Positions 9,162-18,357 of a DNA stretch of 37,216 nt are shown here, piece by piece. The DNA is from Cyanobacteria bacterium K_Offshore_surface_m2_239 (GTDB taxonomy: Bacteria; Cyanobacteriota; Cyanobacteriia; PCC-6307; Cyanobiaceae), in the NCBI GenBank assembly GCA_016882305.1, contig VGQX01000012.1, forward strand, positions 1 through 37,216, given 5' to 3'. Numbering within the stretch: the stretch's first letter is position 1; each line of letters opens with the position of its first letter. Position numbers and translations under genes: made by a program. The notes beneath the pieces are model-generated. The model was not told the origin of the DNA and made no database searches. It saw nothing but the letters and a program-made list of their open reading frames with translations.

Positions 9162-12100
9162 GCGGGCTGCTCCGCAAGCACCACCAGGAAGGCCACCACT
9201 TCGAAATCATTGATCCCGGCGAATTCACCAGCCAAGGCATGGGTGCCGCCAGGGCTGAACAGGCTGGCCACGGCTCGCTCCTCGCTTTTGCCCACCACAG
9301 AGGCAACGGCCGCAGCCAACAGCCGCTGGGCCTGACGCATGTCTTCTCCAGCCTTCGTGGAACGATCAAAGCGTGCACAGGCTCCGGCATCGGGTGTGTC
9401 ACGTCCGATGCAGAGCCGTTTCAGCCGATCCAGGATCTGCTTGGCCTGGGTGAAGGGAAGCAACACAGCTCCGTCTTCTCCCACATGGATCAGGTAATGC
9501 GGGGCCAGTGGATAGGCACGATCGCTGATCTTCTCAGCGACTCCTGCCTCTGCTCGCAGGCAGAAAATCATGCCCGCTGGAAGGTCGAGATCACGGCTGG
9601 TGGTGACGGCGAAGGTGCCCAGTGCCAAGCTCTCCAGCAGGCCGGGATTGGCCTTGGTGAATTGGGCCAGATCAATGCGACAATCCGTAAGCGTGAGGTC
9701 TGCGATCGAAACACCTGTCGACAGATCCTCCAGATCGATCACGGCCTCCTGGAGCTTGAGCAGCTGGTTGCACCGGTACTCCAGGTCATTCATCGGATTG
9801 CCAGACTGCTGTTCAATCAGGTTCTCCTCACCTGTTGCCGAGATATCGAGCAGCACCATCCGGCCGCTGACACGCTGCTCCAAGTTGATGTACTCCTCCA
9901 GTTCCATGTTGGGCCAGAAGTTGGCGAGCTGGATGCAGGCATTGGGGGATCCAAGCCTGTCGATGCGACCAAAGCGCTGAATGATCCGCACTGGGTTCCA
10001 ATGAATGTCGTAGTTGATCAGCCAATCGCAGTCCTGCAGGTTCTGGCCCTCGGAGATGCAGTCCGTCGCAATCAGAAGATCAAGCTCACCCTCGTCCGCC
10101 AGGTCTTCGGGCCGCTCCTTGGCGCGAGGCGCGAACGACGTCAGGATTGCGGTCAGATCACGTCTTTGTTTTGGCAGGGTGGTGAGGTTGCTGCCTGTGC
10201 CCGTCACGAGTGCAGAGTCTAGCTGCAACTCCGTCTTTGCCCAGCCGGCCAGCTGGTCGTAGAGATAGCGGGCCGTATCGGCGAACGCTGTGAAAATGAT
10301 CAGCTTGCGGTTCTCAGGATTGATGGGTGCTCGGATCTTCTTGCGGATCATCTCTTTCAGTTCTTTCAGCTTTGCATCACGGGATGGCACCACGACCCGG
10401 GCGGCAGCGAGAAGGGTGGCCAAGCGGTTGCGGTCTTCCACGAGGTCTTGCTTCCAGCGAATCAGGTCAACGTCTTGAAGCAGCACCTTGATCTTTCGGC
10501 CAACCAGCAAACTCTCGAAAGCAGGATCCTCAAAATCCACATCGCTAATGTCGATTTCTTCCACTTCAAACGACTGATCTTCGATGCGCTCCAAAGTGGC
10601 ATCCACATCCTTGAGCTGACGTTCCACCGTCAACGCGAAGGAAGCGACGGAACTTTCCATTCGCTTGAGCACATTCACTCGGATCAGATGGATCAGACTC
10701 TCCTCCCGGTCCACTTGGCGGAAGAAGCCCAAGCCACCCTTCACTTCGATGCTGTACTTTCTGTCGTAGGCCTCTTGCTTGTGGGGCAGCACATAACGCA
10801 ACGGCGCGTAGGAGGCCAGGTTGAGTCTGCGGATCTCCAGGTTTACGGTGCTGATCGCTGGAAAGGTTCCACTCAGATCCACATCCGCCTTGATGTTGAT
10901 GGGTTTCAACCGCTCAGGAAACTTGCCGGTCTCGGCGATTCCGTAATACTTTTCCACGTGCTTGCGTGAACGGGCAATGGTGAGCGTGTCCAGTAGGGTG
11001 AAATAGTCGAACCCCAGCATCTCCATCAGGAGCTGCGGTGTGCGGCTGACTTCCTCAAGATCCAGCCAGCGGTTGAATTGTTTTTGCGCCAGACGGGTGG
11101 TCATGTCGATGCTGCTGATCCCTTGAGCCAGCAGGGCAGCGTCGTTGGCCTCGGTGGCAAAGGCGATCTGATTGCGCAGGTCCGCCATGCGGTTGTTGAC
11201 CGGCGTTGCGGAAAGCATCAGCACCCGCGTCCTGACGCCTTCCTTGATGATTTTGCGCATCAGGCGGTCGTAGCGGGTTTCAACACCCATCTGGGGCGTT
11301 CGCTTGTTGCGGAAATTATGGGATTCATCAATCACGACAAGATCGTAATTGCCCCAGTTGATAAGGCCAAGGTCAATGTCACCTGACAGGCCTCCAGCAC
11401 GAGATAGATCCGTGTGGTTGAGCACGTCATAATTGAAACGATCGGTTGCCAGGATGTTGCGACGATCATTGGCTTTATAGATCGTCCAGTTATCGCGCAG
11501 CCGCTTGGGGCACAGTACGAGAATGCGGTCATTGCGTAACTCGTGGTACTTGATGATGGCCAACGCCTCAAATGTCTTCCCGAGCCCCACGCTGTCGGCA
11601 ATGATGCAGCCACCAAACCGATTCAGCTTGTCGACGGCGCCAACAACACCATCCCGTTGAAACTTGTAGAGCTTCTGCCAGACAACCGTATTGCGGATTC
11701 CCGTAGCGGCATTGACAATCTGATCCTCATCCAGTTGGTCCTCACGGCTGCTAAAGAGGCTGTGAAGAATGAGGATGTAGATGAGATAGGGGTCGCGATA
11801 GCTTGCGATCTGATGGAGCGAATCGAGCAATGAGCTCTTGGCCTGCGGATCTTCTCTAAGGCCGTTCCATTGCGACTGAAACCATTCATCGATCAGCTTG
11901 GCCTCCTCAGGCCCTTCCGATGCCTGAATCAGGCTGAGGGGATTGCCGGCTGTGATCCCCAGCCCATCGCTGCTGAAGGCGAGCGATCCGAGCAAGGCCT
12001 GAACAGGCCGATGCCCCTCCCCACGGATGACCATGGCACCTTGAGGCACGGCCGTCGACGCCCGCCGCAAATCCACCTTGCTTGAGAGCCATTGGGCAAG

Positions 12101-12355
12101 CTGACCTGCCAGCCAGTGCGCTTGGAGGCGGTTGCGGGCGGGACGGTCTGCCGCGGAACCCAGCAGCTGCAGATCCGCTCCCGCCGGTGGCAGAACCAGC
12201 TGACACCGCTCAACCGCCAACAGCCCCCGGCGCAGTTCAGCGAAGGCAAACATTGACAGGGCGGCACTCACCACGCGCACGTCCTGGCCCGAGCGCAGCA
12301 GGGGGCGAACCAGGTCGATGACCCGGTCATTACCGGTGTTGCGGACCAGCCTCAT
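9158..12355 (-). CDS. SNF2-family helicase with N-terminal PLD-like domain
   Basis: 1065 aa; GGCIIADSVGLGKTFEALAIIKYHELRNDRILVLCPKRLRDNW, VVIDESHNFRNK, LMLSATPVNN, LIATDCISEGQNLQDCDWLINYDIHWNPVRIIQRFGRIDRLGS. N-terminus (DVRVVSAALSMFAFAELRRGL...ALLGSLAFSSDGLG) resembles PLD-like domains of helicase fusions. Confidence 0.92.
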   Translation of the reverse strand: MRLVRNTGNDRVIDLVRPLLRSGQDVRVVSAALSMFAFAELRRGLLAVERCQLVLPPAGADLQLLGSAADRPARNRLQAHWLAGQLAQWLSSKVDLRRASTAVPQGAMVIRGEGHRPVQALLGSLAFSSDGLGITAGNPLSLIQASEGPEEAKLIDEWFQSQWNGLREDPQAKSSLLDSLHQIASYRDPYLIYILILHSLFSSREDQLDEDQIVNAATGIRNTVVWQKLYKFQRDGVVGAVDKLNRFGGCIIADSVGLGKTFEALAIIKYHELRNDRILVLCPKRLRDNWTIYKANDRRNILATDRFNYDVLNHTDLSRAGGLSGDIDLGLINWGNYDLVVIDESHNFRNKRTPQMGVETRYDRLMRKIIKEGVRTRVLMLSATPVNNRMADLRNQIAFATEANDAALLAQGISSIDMTTRLAQKQFNRWLDLEEVSRTPQLLMEMLGFDYFTLLDTLTIARSRKHVEKYYGIAETGKFPERLKPINIKADVDLSGTFPAISTVNLEIRRLNLASYAPLRYVLPHKQEAYDRKYSIEVKGGLGFFRQVDREESLIHLIRVNVLKRMESSVASFALTVERQLKDVDATLERIEDQSFEVEEIDISDVDFEDPAFESLLVGRKIKVLLQDVDLIRWKQDLVEDRNRLATLLAAARVVVPSRDAKLKELKEMIRKKIRAPINPENRKLIIFTAFADTARYLYDQLAGWAKTELQLDSALVTGTGSNLTTLPKQRRDLTAILTSFAPRAKERPEDLADEGELDLLIATDCISEGQNLQDCDWLINYDIHWNPVRIIQRFGRIDRLGSPNACIQLANFWPNMELEEYINLEQRVSGRMVLLDISATGEENLIEQQSGNPMNDLEYRCNQLLKLQEAVIDLEDLSTGVSIADLTLTDCRIDLAQFTKANPGLLESLALGTFAVTTSRDLDLPAGMIFCLRAEAGVAEKISDRAYPLAPHYLIHVGEDGAVLLPFTQAKQILDRLKRLCIGRDTPDAGACARFDRSTKAGEDMRQAQRLLAAAVASVVGKSEERAVASLFSPGGTHALAGEFAGINDFEVVAFLVVLAEQPA

Positions 12356-12412
12356 GCGGTATCCCTGCCTGGTAGCTTTTTTCTCGAATAGGACAATCCA
12401 ACTTAAAACCCC

Positions 12413-12568
12413 CTATGCCATAGGCAAGCCTGACGGTAGAGACGGCCCATCGCTGAACAACACCACATCGGCGCCGGCGAGGATCAGCTCCCGGCTGAGC
12501 GGACCCAGCCTGGAATCGTCGGCGATGGCCCAGAGAAAGGCATGCGTATCCAGCAGGACCTTGCTCAT
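12413..12568 (-). pseudogene. PIN-domain (VapC-type) toxin, truncated after ~40 aa
   Basis: MSKVLLDTHAFLWAIADDSRLGPLSRELILAGADVVLFSDGPSLPSGLPMA*: canonical PIN N-terminus, then homology ends. ATGA overlap with the antitoxin. Confidence 0.75.
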
Positions 12569-12849
12569 CCTTGCTCGAAGAGCTCCGCGATCTGAAGATT
12601 GGCGGCATCGATGGAATCGGGCACAGAGAACTGGCCTCGGGCCACCCCCAGGCGGCGCGGTGGCTGGGACGTGCGCAACGACGTGAGCCGGGCGACAGGC
12701 CGACCATTGCGGGCGATCACCACCTCCGTTTCCGCGCCGGATTCGATGGCCTCCACCAGGCGCGAGAGATGGGTTTTGGCCTCCAGCATGTTCACCACAC
12801 GGCTGTCAGCGGCAGGTGGCGGTGTGGGGCTCCCCATGGCTTCCATCAC
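12565..12849 (-). CDS. Phd/YefM-family antitoxin
   Basis: RVVNMLEAKTHLSRLVEAIESGAETEVVIARNGRPVARLTSL...RRLGVARGQFSVPDSIDAANLQIAELFEQG, typical Phd/YefM pattern. Confidence 0.85.
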   Translation of the reverse strand: MMEAMGSPTPPPAADSRVVNMLEAKTHLSRLVEAIESGAETEVVIARNGRPVARLTSLRTSQPPRRLGVARGQFSVPDSIDAANLQIAELFEQG

Positions 12850-12923
12850 GTGCTAACAGATCAGACTAGACCAAACCAGTTGAGCGGGCCTGGCTGGAGC
12901 GCCTGGAGTGCGCGGCTGCTGTC

Positions 12924-13052
12924 ACCCCCCTGCCAGGGATTGAGCAGCCGCACTCCGGAGGCCTGGACATCCGCGAGGTTTCGGGTCACCACCACCAGGT
13001 TGTGCACCAGGGCGGTGGCGGCGATCAAGCCATCGCGGAACGGCTGGGGATT
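12924..13052 (-). pseudogene. C-terminal fragment of a FitB-like VapC/PIN toxin
   Basis: NPQPFRDGLIAATALVHNLVVVTRNLADVQASGVRLLNPWQGG; no N-terminal PIN part in any nearby frame. Confidence 0.75.
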
Positions 13053-13153
13053 GGGCACAGGCAAGGCGGCCGGATCGCCGTGACAAACGATTGCCCGCCC
13101 ATATTGACACATGGCCCGTGCGCACATAGACTGTGCCAAGCAATGGGTGCAGT

Positions 13154-13399
13154 ATGAACATCACGCTTTCCGCTGACGAAAAAATCATTGAGCGGGCCCG
13201 CAAGGCCGCGCAGGGCATGGGCAAGAGCCTCAATCAGGCGGTACGCGACTACCTTGAGCAACTCGCTGCCGGCGAAGAGGGCCTGGACGTCGAACTTGAA
13301 GCATTGCGCAGCCTGGCCGGGCAAGGCAACTCAGGTGGACAGCGCATCAGTTGTGATGAGCTGTATGCCGACCGCCTGGAGTTTCAGCGTGGCGCGTAG
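13154..13399 (+). CDS. VapB/RHH-type antitoxin
   Basis: MNITLSADEKIIERARKAAQGMGKSLNQAVRDYLEQLAAGEEGLDVELEALRSLAGQG; overlaps the downstream PIN gene. Confidence 0.8.
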   Translation: MNITLSADEKIIERARKAAQGMGKSLNQAVRDYLEQLAAGEEGLDVELEALRSLAGQGNSGGQRISCDELYADRLEFQRGA

Positions 13400-13799
13400 C
13401 TTCATCGACACCAACATCCTTGTCTACGCCGACGATGCTTTCGACCCGCGCAAGCAACAGCTCGCGCTCGATCTGGTGGTGGATCTGCGCTCCCGCCAGG
13501 AGGCCGTGCTATCGACGCAGGTGCTTCAGGAATACTTCGTCACCGCAACGCGCAAACTGGGTCTGGAGGCGCACGTTGCTCGCCAGCGCGTCACGCAATT
13601 TGGACGCTTCGAACTGATCCAGCCCACACTTGACATGTTGCTGGCGGCGATCGATCTGCAACAGAACCGCAGCCTCTCATTCTGGGATGCGCTGATCGTG
13701 CAGACAGCGAGCGCAGCCCGCTGCAGTGTGCTCTACAGTGAGGATATGCAGGCAGGGGCAAGGATTGGCAACGTTCTCATCGTCAATCCCTTCACGTGA
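13389..13799 (+). CDS. VapC-like PIN-domain toxin
   Basis: GTG start: VARSFIDTNILVYADDAFDPRKQQLALDLVVDLRSRQEAVLSTQVLQEYFVTATRKL...LSFWDALIVQTASAARCSVLYSEDMQAGARIGNVLIVNPFT; acidic PIN residues present (D in DTN, E in LQEY, D in FWDA, ED). Confidence 0.87.
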   Translation: MARSFIDTNILVYADDAFDPRKQQLALDLVVDLRSRQEAVLSTQVLQEYFVTATRKLGLEAHVARQRVTQFGRFELIQPTLDMLLAAIDLQQNRSLSFWDALIVQTASAARCSVLYSEDMQAGARIGNVLIVNPFT

Positions 13800-13976
13800 T
13801 TACCGGGTGCGGGAGCCTTCTCGCTCCCGAACAACCCATTGGTTGTGGTCGCACCTCCAACGTCCAGCCTTCACGGTCTTGGCCAGCCAGCGCTTCGATG
13901 AAGATCACGGCCCCATCGCGTTGGCCGCACGAGGGAGCAGCAGCTCCGAGGCCGTGCGGCTGTCGTCGGTGCCGCG

Positions 13977-14278
13977 CAGCGCCTGATCAAACAGGCCCTC
14001 GCCACCGAGTGCGCTTGCATTAGTTTTCAAGTGGTCCAGGAGTGCCTCAACACCGTGCTTCGCAAAGCTGATGTCCTGCGGAATGTCGTCGATGCGCGAG
14101 CTTGGCTGGACACCGTTCTTGTGCCGCTGGTTCGTGTCGTCCCCACCCCCGCTCTCTCCCGGCGCGGCCTTGATGTGCAGGAGGGTTGGAAGCCGGCTGC
14201 AAACGGTGACTCAGCGATGACCTGCAACACGGCCAACGCATCGAAGGGCTGCGCGTCGAGAACCCTTTTGGTCTCTGA
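13977..14278 (+). pseudogene. Decayed PIN-domain toxin
   Basis: QRLIKQALATECACISFQVVQECLNTVLRKADVLRNVVDARAWLDTVLVPLVRVVPTPALSRRGLDVQEGWK (frame of ORF 14031..14618), then C-terminal SDDLQHGQRIEGLRVENPFGL* in a different frame; N-terminus not visible. Confidence 0.7.
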
Positions 14279-14357
14279 TCTGGCCGCCCCCGGCAACACC
14301 AATCAGCCTTCGATGCTCAAATCTCATAACATACTGACAAGGCACAAGGAAGGTTCC

Positions 14358-14618
14358 GTGACCCTGACCACAGTGACAGCTCGAGACTTTGCGCGCGACC
14401 TCGCCAGCGCGAAGAGGGCTGCCAATGCCGGGCCGGTCATCGTCACCGACCGGGGGCGGCCGGCCTACGCGCTGCTCAAGATTGAGGACGATTACAAACT
14501 GGACGGAATCCAGCGGCAGAGCCTGCTGGCTGTCATGGATGCGATTCCGGGCGGCGACGTCGTGTTTGAGCCTTCCAGCTTGGCAGGAAACGATTTCAAG
14601 CCGGCGGACTTGGACTGA
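14358..14618 (+). CDS. Phd-like antitoxin
   Basis: GTG start: VTLTTVTARDFARDLASAKRAANAGPVIVTDRGRPAYALLKIEDDYKLDG...DVVFEPSSLAGNDFKPADLD. Confidence 0.78.
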   Translation: MTLTTVTARDFARDLASAKRAANAGPVIVTDRGRPAYALLKIEDDYKLDGIQRQSLLAVMDAIPGGDVVFEPSSLAGNDFKPADLD

Positions 14619-14624
14619 AGAGAA

Positions 14625-14765
14625 ATGTTTCTCCTCGACACCAAAGTGATCTCCGAGCTGCGCATGGAACGTAAAGATCGCTCCCAAGGCAAGGTCCTGG
14701 CACGTCTCGATGGTGATCAGCGCCTGGCGCCATTCATTGCCGAGCCTGGTTCCAGTTCGTCCTGA
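14625..14765 (+). pseudogene. PIN-domain toxin, truncated N-terminal fragment
   Basis: MFLLDTKVISELRMERKDRSQGKVLARLDGDQRLAPFIAEPGSSSS*; a normal PIN toxin is ~130-140 aa. Confidence 0.7.
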
Positions 14766-14813
14766 CGTTGATCGCGGACGTCAATTTACCCTTGAATCAA
14801 CAAGGAGACACCC

Positions 14814-15800
14814 ATGCAATCCCGATCCCTTGGCCATGGCAAATCGGAGCTGCCCGTCATCGGTCTCGGCTGCATGGGCCTGTCTGAGTTTTATGGGCCA
14901 GCCCTGGAGCCCAAGGCGGCGATCAAGCTGTTGCACGAAGCCCTCGACATTGGCGTTGTTCACTTCGACACCGCTGAGATCTATGGCCTTGGTGCTGCCA
15001 ATGAGACGCTGCTGGGCCAGGCGTTCGCCGATCGCCGGGAGCGCGTTTTTCTTGCCAGCAAGTTTGGTGTGATGCGCAATTACGACACAGGTGAATTCAC
15101 GGGACTCGATGGATCGCTCGCCAACTGCCGCCGCGCCATCGAAGGTTCCCTGCAACGTCTGCAAACGGATCACCTCGATCTCTACTATCTGCATCGCGTC
15201 GATCCGGCAACGCCCATCGAGGAAACGGTGAGCGCCATGGCGGCTTTGGTGGCCGAGGGGAAGGTGGGTGCCATTGGGTTGTCGGAAGCCTCCGGGGCCA
15301 CCATCCGCCGTGCGGCCAAGATCCATCCGATTGCGGCGGTGCAATCGGAATACTCTCTCTTCAGTCGGGATATTGAAGCTTATGTGATCCCTGCTTGCTT
15401 GGAGGTGGGCGCATCGTTGGTGGCCTATTCGCCACTGGGCCGAGGACTGCTGAGCGGACGCTTCAGCGAGGAGGGGATGCCAGAAGGAGACTGGCGAGCC
15501 ACAACGCCACGGTTTCAAGGAAAAGATTTCGCCGCCAATGTGGCCCTGGCCCGAGAGCTCCAAGCGCTGGCCTTGGCGAAGGGTTGCACGCCTGCTCAGC
15601 TTGCCCTGGCCTGGGTGCTCAGCCGTGGTGCCAACATTCTGGCGCTCACCGGCACCACGAAACTGGCGAACCTCAAGGACAATCTGGGCGCTTGTGCCGT
15701 GGAGCTTTCCGCCGAGGAGCAAGCCTCCCTGGCTGGGTTCGCCCCACGTGTCCGTGGCGACCGCTACGACAGCTGGGGCATGGCGGGCATCAACGGCTGA
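14814..15800 (+). CDS. Aldo/keto reductase
   Basis: 328 aa; LGCMGLSEFYG, FDTAEIYGLGAANETLLGQAF, FLASKFGV, DLYYLHRVDPATPIEETVSAMAALV, VAYSPLGRGLLSG. Confidence 0.95.
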   Translation: MQSRSLGHGKSELPVIGLGCMGLSEFYGPALEPKAAIKLLHEALDIGVVHFDTAEIYGLGAANETLLGQAFADRRERVFLASKFGVMRNYDTGEFTGLDGSLANCRRAIEGSLQRLQTDHLDLYYLHRVDPATPIEETVSAMAALVAEGKVGAIGLSEASGATIRRAAKIHPIAAVQSEYSLFSRDIEAYVIPACLEVGASLVAYSPLGRGLLSGRFSEEGMPEGDWRATTPRFQGKDFAANVALARELQALALAKGCTPAQLALAWVLSRGANILALTGTTKLANLKDNLGACAVELSAEEQASLAGFAPRVRGDRYDSWGMAGING

Positions 15801-16540
15801 ACAGCGGGTTGGAACCATCAGCCTGGGTCCGAGCTTTGGCCAGCAGTTGAAGACCATCGCCAGAGACGCCAATGTGAACGTCAGCTGTCGGGTGTCGGTC
15901 TCGGGGTTGGCCCAGCCGCCGGTGATCACCGAAGAGACCATGGCGGCCTTTGCCAGCTCCTTCGGCACCCTTGCGCTCGACAATCCCGTGGTGCTTTCGC
16001 TGCAGACCCAGGGCTATGAGAACGTGGGCGAGTTGCGAGAAGTGTTTCAACCCGTGGCCCGCAACCGGATCCTGCTGAGCGGCGATGGTTTGAAACCCGG
16101 TTTGCGGCGCCAGTGGCAGCGGTTGCGGGAACTTGTGAACCAATGCGACTGGGTGGCGGGCACCTACGACGTTTATGGCATCCCTCAGGACCCCTCCCTG
16201 GCCAGCTATCACACCTCGCCCTCCACGCCCCTGCCGGAGCCGGTGCTGGAGGCCTTCGCGACGGGGAGCCCCAGGCTGCAGGTGCAGGTGCGGGATGGGG
16301 CCACCATGGGGGGGCGGGGCGGTGATCCCTTTGCCTACGTGGATCGGGACAACTCCGTGCGGCGGTGGCGGAAGCTGGTGCGGGTGGGGCTGAGAGCGGG
16401 CAACCGGGTGGATCAGATTCGCTTGCGCTATCACCAGGAACCCACCGACGAGCCGGATGAGTGGATCAATGAGAGCCATGGCGGAGGTGGCGGCCGTGAT
16501 CGCCACGTTTGGGCCATTAGTCTGGGAGGAAGTTCCTTAG
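15801..16540 (+). pseudogene. Fragment of a jacalin-like lectin-domain protein, no start codon and truncated 3' end
   Basis: Frame of ORF 15538..16653 after the AKR stop: GPSFGQQLKTIARDANVNVSCRVSVSGLAQ...LVNQCDWVAGTYDVYGIPQDPSLASYH...GGRGGDPFAYVDRDNSVRRWRKLVRVGLRAGNRVDQIRLRYHQE...ESHGGGGGRDRHVWAISLGG. The GG..F......V..V.....VD.I...Y and HGGGGG pattern is jacalin-like. Confidence 0.55.
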
Positions 16541-16696
16541 GCGGAGGATCCCTAACTCCCAGGTCCCGCCGTCCACGTCCCTTTCACCACAGCACCCCTC
16601 ATCAAGACCGCAACACCCCCCAGCCTTGGCGGCGAGCAAATACCCGCCGATGAAGCTGAAGCGATCGCCAAGCTGACGGCCCAGAGCGAAATTACG

Positions 16697-17692
16697 ATGC
16701 GGAAAAAGTCCAGCCATCCAACCCAGCGAGATCAGCACCCCAAGAGCCATGGCTATGTGCATGGTGAATTGGTGGTAGAGGGTGATCTGCCGGAGAGTTT
16801 CCGGCAAGGGCTCTTCGCCAACCCCAACAGCTATCCCTGCTGGGTGCGTTTTTCCAACGGCAGCTCGAAACGCGACGCTCAGGGAAAATTTGTCCCGGAT
16901 GCAACGCGCCAAGGCGACGACATTGTGGTGACTTCCGACATCCGCGGCATGGCGGTGAAAGTGCTGGGTGTAACTGGCGAAATGGTGCCGGAGGCTGCGG
17001 GGAGGACGGGCGAGCAGGATCTGATCATGATCAACAGTCCGGTCTTTTTCATCCGCAATGTGGTTGATTATCTCGTGTTTTTCAAGGTGATGGCTGCCAT
17101 CGCCAAGGGAACCATCAATTTCAAAGCCCAACCACCGTTGATCCCAGCTGAGGACGTCGCCGCTGTGCAGCAGGTGAAGTATGCCCTGGATTTGGTGGGT
17201 AAGATCCAGAACAGCGAAGCGGGCGTGGTCCATAGCCCTTTGCAGACCACGTTTTGGAGTGCGACCCCCTACAAGCTGGGCGAGGCCGCGATGAAGTACA
17301 AGATGGTGCCGGTGACACCAGAACCACGCTTTGATCCGAGCCAATCGGTAGATCTTGAGAATCTGTTCAGGGACGCGATCAGCAGCCAGCTGGCCCGAAC
17401 GGAGGCGCAGTTTGATCTGCTGGTTCAGGTTCAAACCGATGCGACGGAGATGCCGATTGAAGACCCCACGAAGCTCTGGGAAGAGACCAGCTCACCCTAT
17501 GTCAAGGTCGCCACGTTGCGCTTGCCCCAGCAGGACATCAACAGCCCCGATCGTTTGGCGGAGGATGAACACCAATCGTTCTCGCCCTGGCATTCCCTTG
17601 CCGCCCACCGACCCTTGGGCGGCGTGAACCGCGCCCGCCGCATGTATGGCCATCTGGCCCAGGAACGCAACAAGGACAACCAGGCGGGGTGA
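16697..17692 (+). CDS. Catalase-family (SrpA-like) heme protein, probably 5'-truncated
   Basis: HPKSHGYVHGELVVEGDLPESFRQGLFANPNSYPCWVRFSNGSS...DIRGMAVKVLG...FFIRNVVDYLVFFKVM...VDRLEFT-type C-terminus. In-frame family-like sequence (TAPLIKTATPPSLGGEQIPADEAEAIAKLTAQSEIT) precedes the first ATG without an obvious start. Confidence 0.85.
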   Translation: MRKKSSHPTQRDQHPKSHGYVHGELVVEGDLPESFRQGLFANPNSYPCWVRFSNGSSKRDAQGKFVPDATRQGDDIVVTSDIRGMAVKVLGVTGEMVPEAAGRTGEQDLIMINSPVFFIRNVVDYLVFFKVMAAIAKGTINFKAQPPLIPAEDVAAVQQVKYALDLVGKIQNSEAGVVHSPLQTTFWSATPYKLGEAAMKYKMVPVTPEPRFDPSQSVDLENLFRDAISSQLARTEAQFDLLVQVQTDATEMPIEDPTKLWEETSSPYVKVATLRLPQQDINSPDRLAEDEHQSFSPWHSLAAHRPLGGVNRARRMYGHLAQERNKDNQAG

Positions 17693-18028
17693 TTGGCAAG
17701 GCGGCAAGGGCAGGGGTGCAGCAGGGGCTGGCATGTTATTCAGTGATGAAGTCGGAGTGCCCAAATGCTCAGCCCAGCGGTCTACAAAAGGGCCACTCAG
17801 GACAGTCTCAAACTGTTCAGGTGCGGAGCGGTAGAAGATTACATTCAGCTTCACCTGCCTCACCAGCACGGTCTCCGCGCCGGCTCCCGCAGCACCACCG
17901 CCAGCACCGCTCTGGTGTTGACAGCGAATTCGGTCACCTCCAGCGTGTGGATACCAGGGCCATCGGCCGAGTGAGAGAAGCCGAGCTGCTTGTTTGCTGC
18001 GGTGTATTGTTGCTAATCAGGTTCCGAG

Positions 18029-18238
18029 ATGCGCGAGGCGTATCGCCAAACAATGGCCCTGCTGGAAACAAATCCGTACTACCGTTCCCTGTGTCTTTAT
18101 GCCCTACGGGGCCGCCTTCAAGGGCTGCATTCCGTTTCGATCAATCTCAGCACTCGCATCACGCTGGAAGTTCTGATTGAAGGCCAGACCCTGATCCCCA
18201 TCGATATTGGCTCCCACGATGCGATGTATCCAGCCTGA
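18029..18238 (+). pseudogene. RelE/ParE-family toxin C-terminal fragment (or very short toxin)
   Basis: REAYRQTMALLETNPYYRSLCLYALRGRLQGLHSVSINLSTRITLEVLIEGQTLIPIDIGSHDAMYPA; the L.G.L.GL.S..IN...RI....I......IDIGSHD..Y pattern is typical of RelE-superfamily toxins. Confidence 0.55.
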
Positions 18239-18257
18239 CAGTCACGGCGTGATAGGA

Positions 18258-18300
18258 ATCAGGCTGCTGAGAATGAAGGGACGACGGTTCTCCCTGATTC
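18258..18300 (-). pseudogene. Relic of a second MntA-like C-terminus
   Basis: Reverse strand reads IRENRRPFILSSLIPITP*, parallel to IKENRRTVILSSLLHVAP* of the MntA gene at 18899..19219; nucleotide match aggctgctgagaatgaagggacgacggttctcc vs aggctgctgagaatgacggtacgacggttctcc. Confidence 0.6.
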
Positions 18301-18357
18301 AAACACCAAGGCCCGGTAGTTGGCGTTGATCGGAGCTGAATCCTTTCTCCAGATCCA

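Noticed and set aside
17700-18028. Possible coding remnant (e.g. LVRQVKLNVIFYRSAPEQFETVLSGPFVDRWAEHLGTP on the minus strand)
   Set aside because: Cannot be assigned to any family by eye and no frame is sustained; left unannotated.
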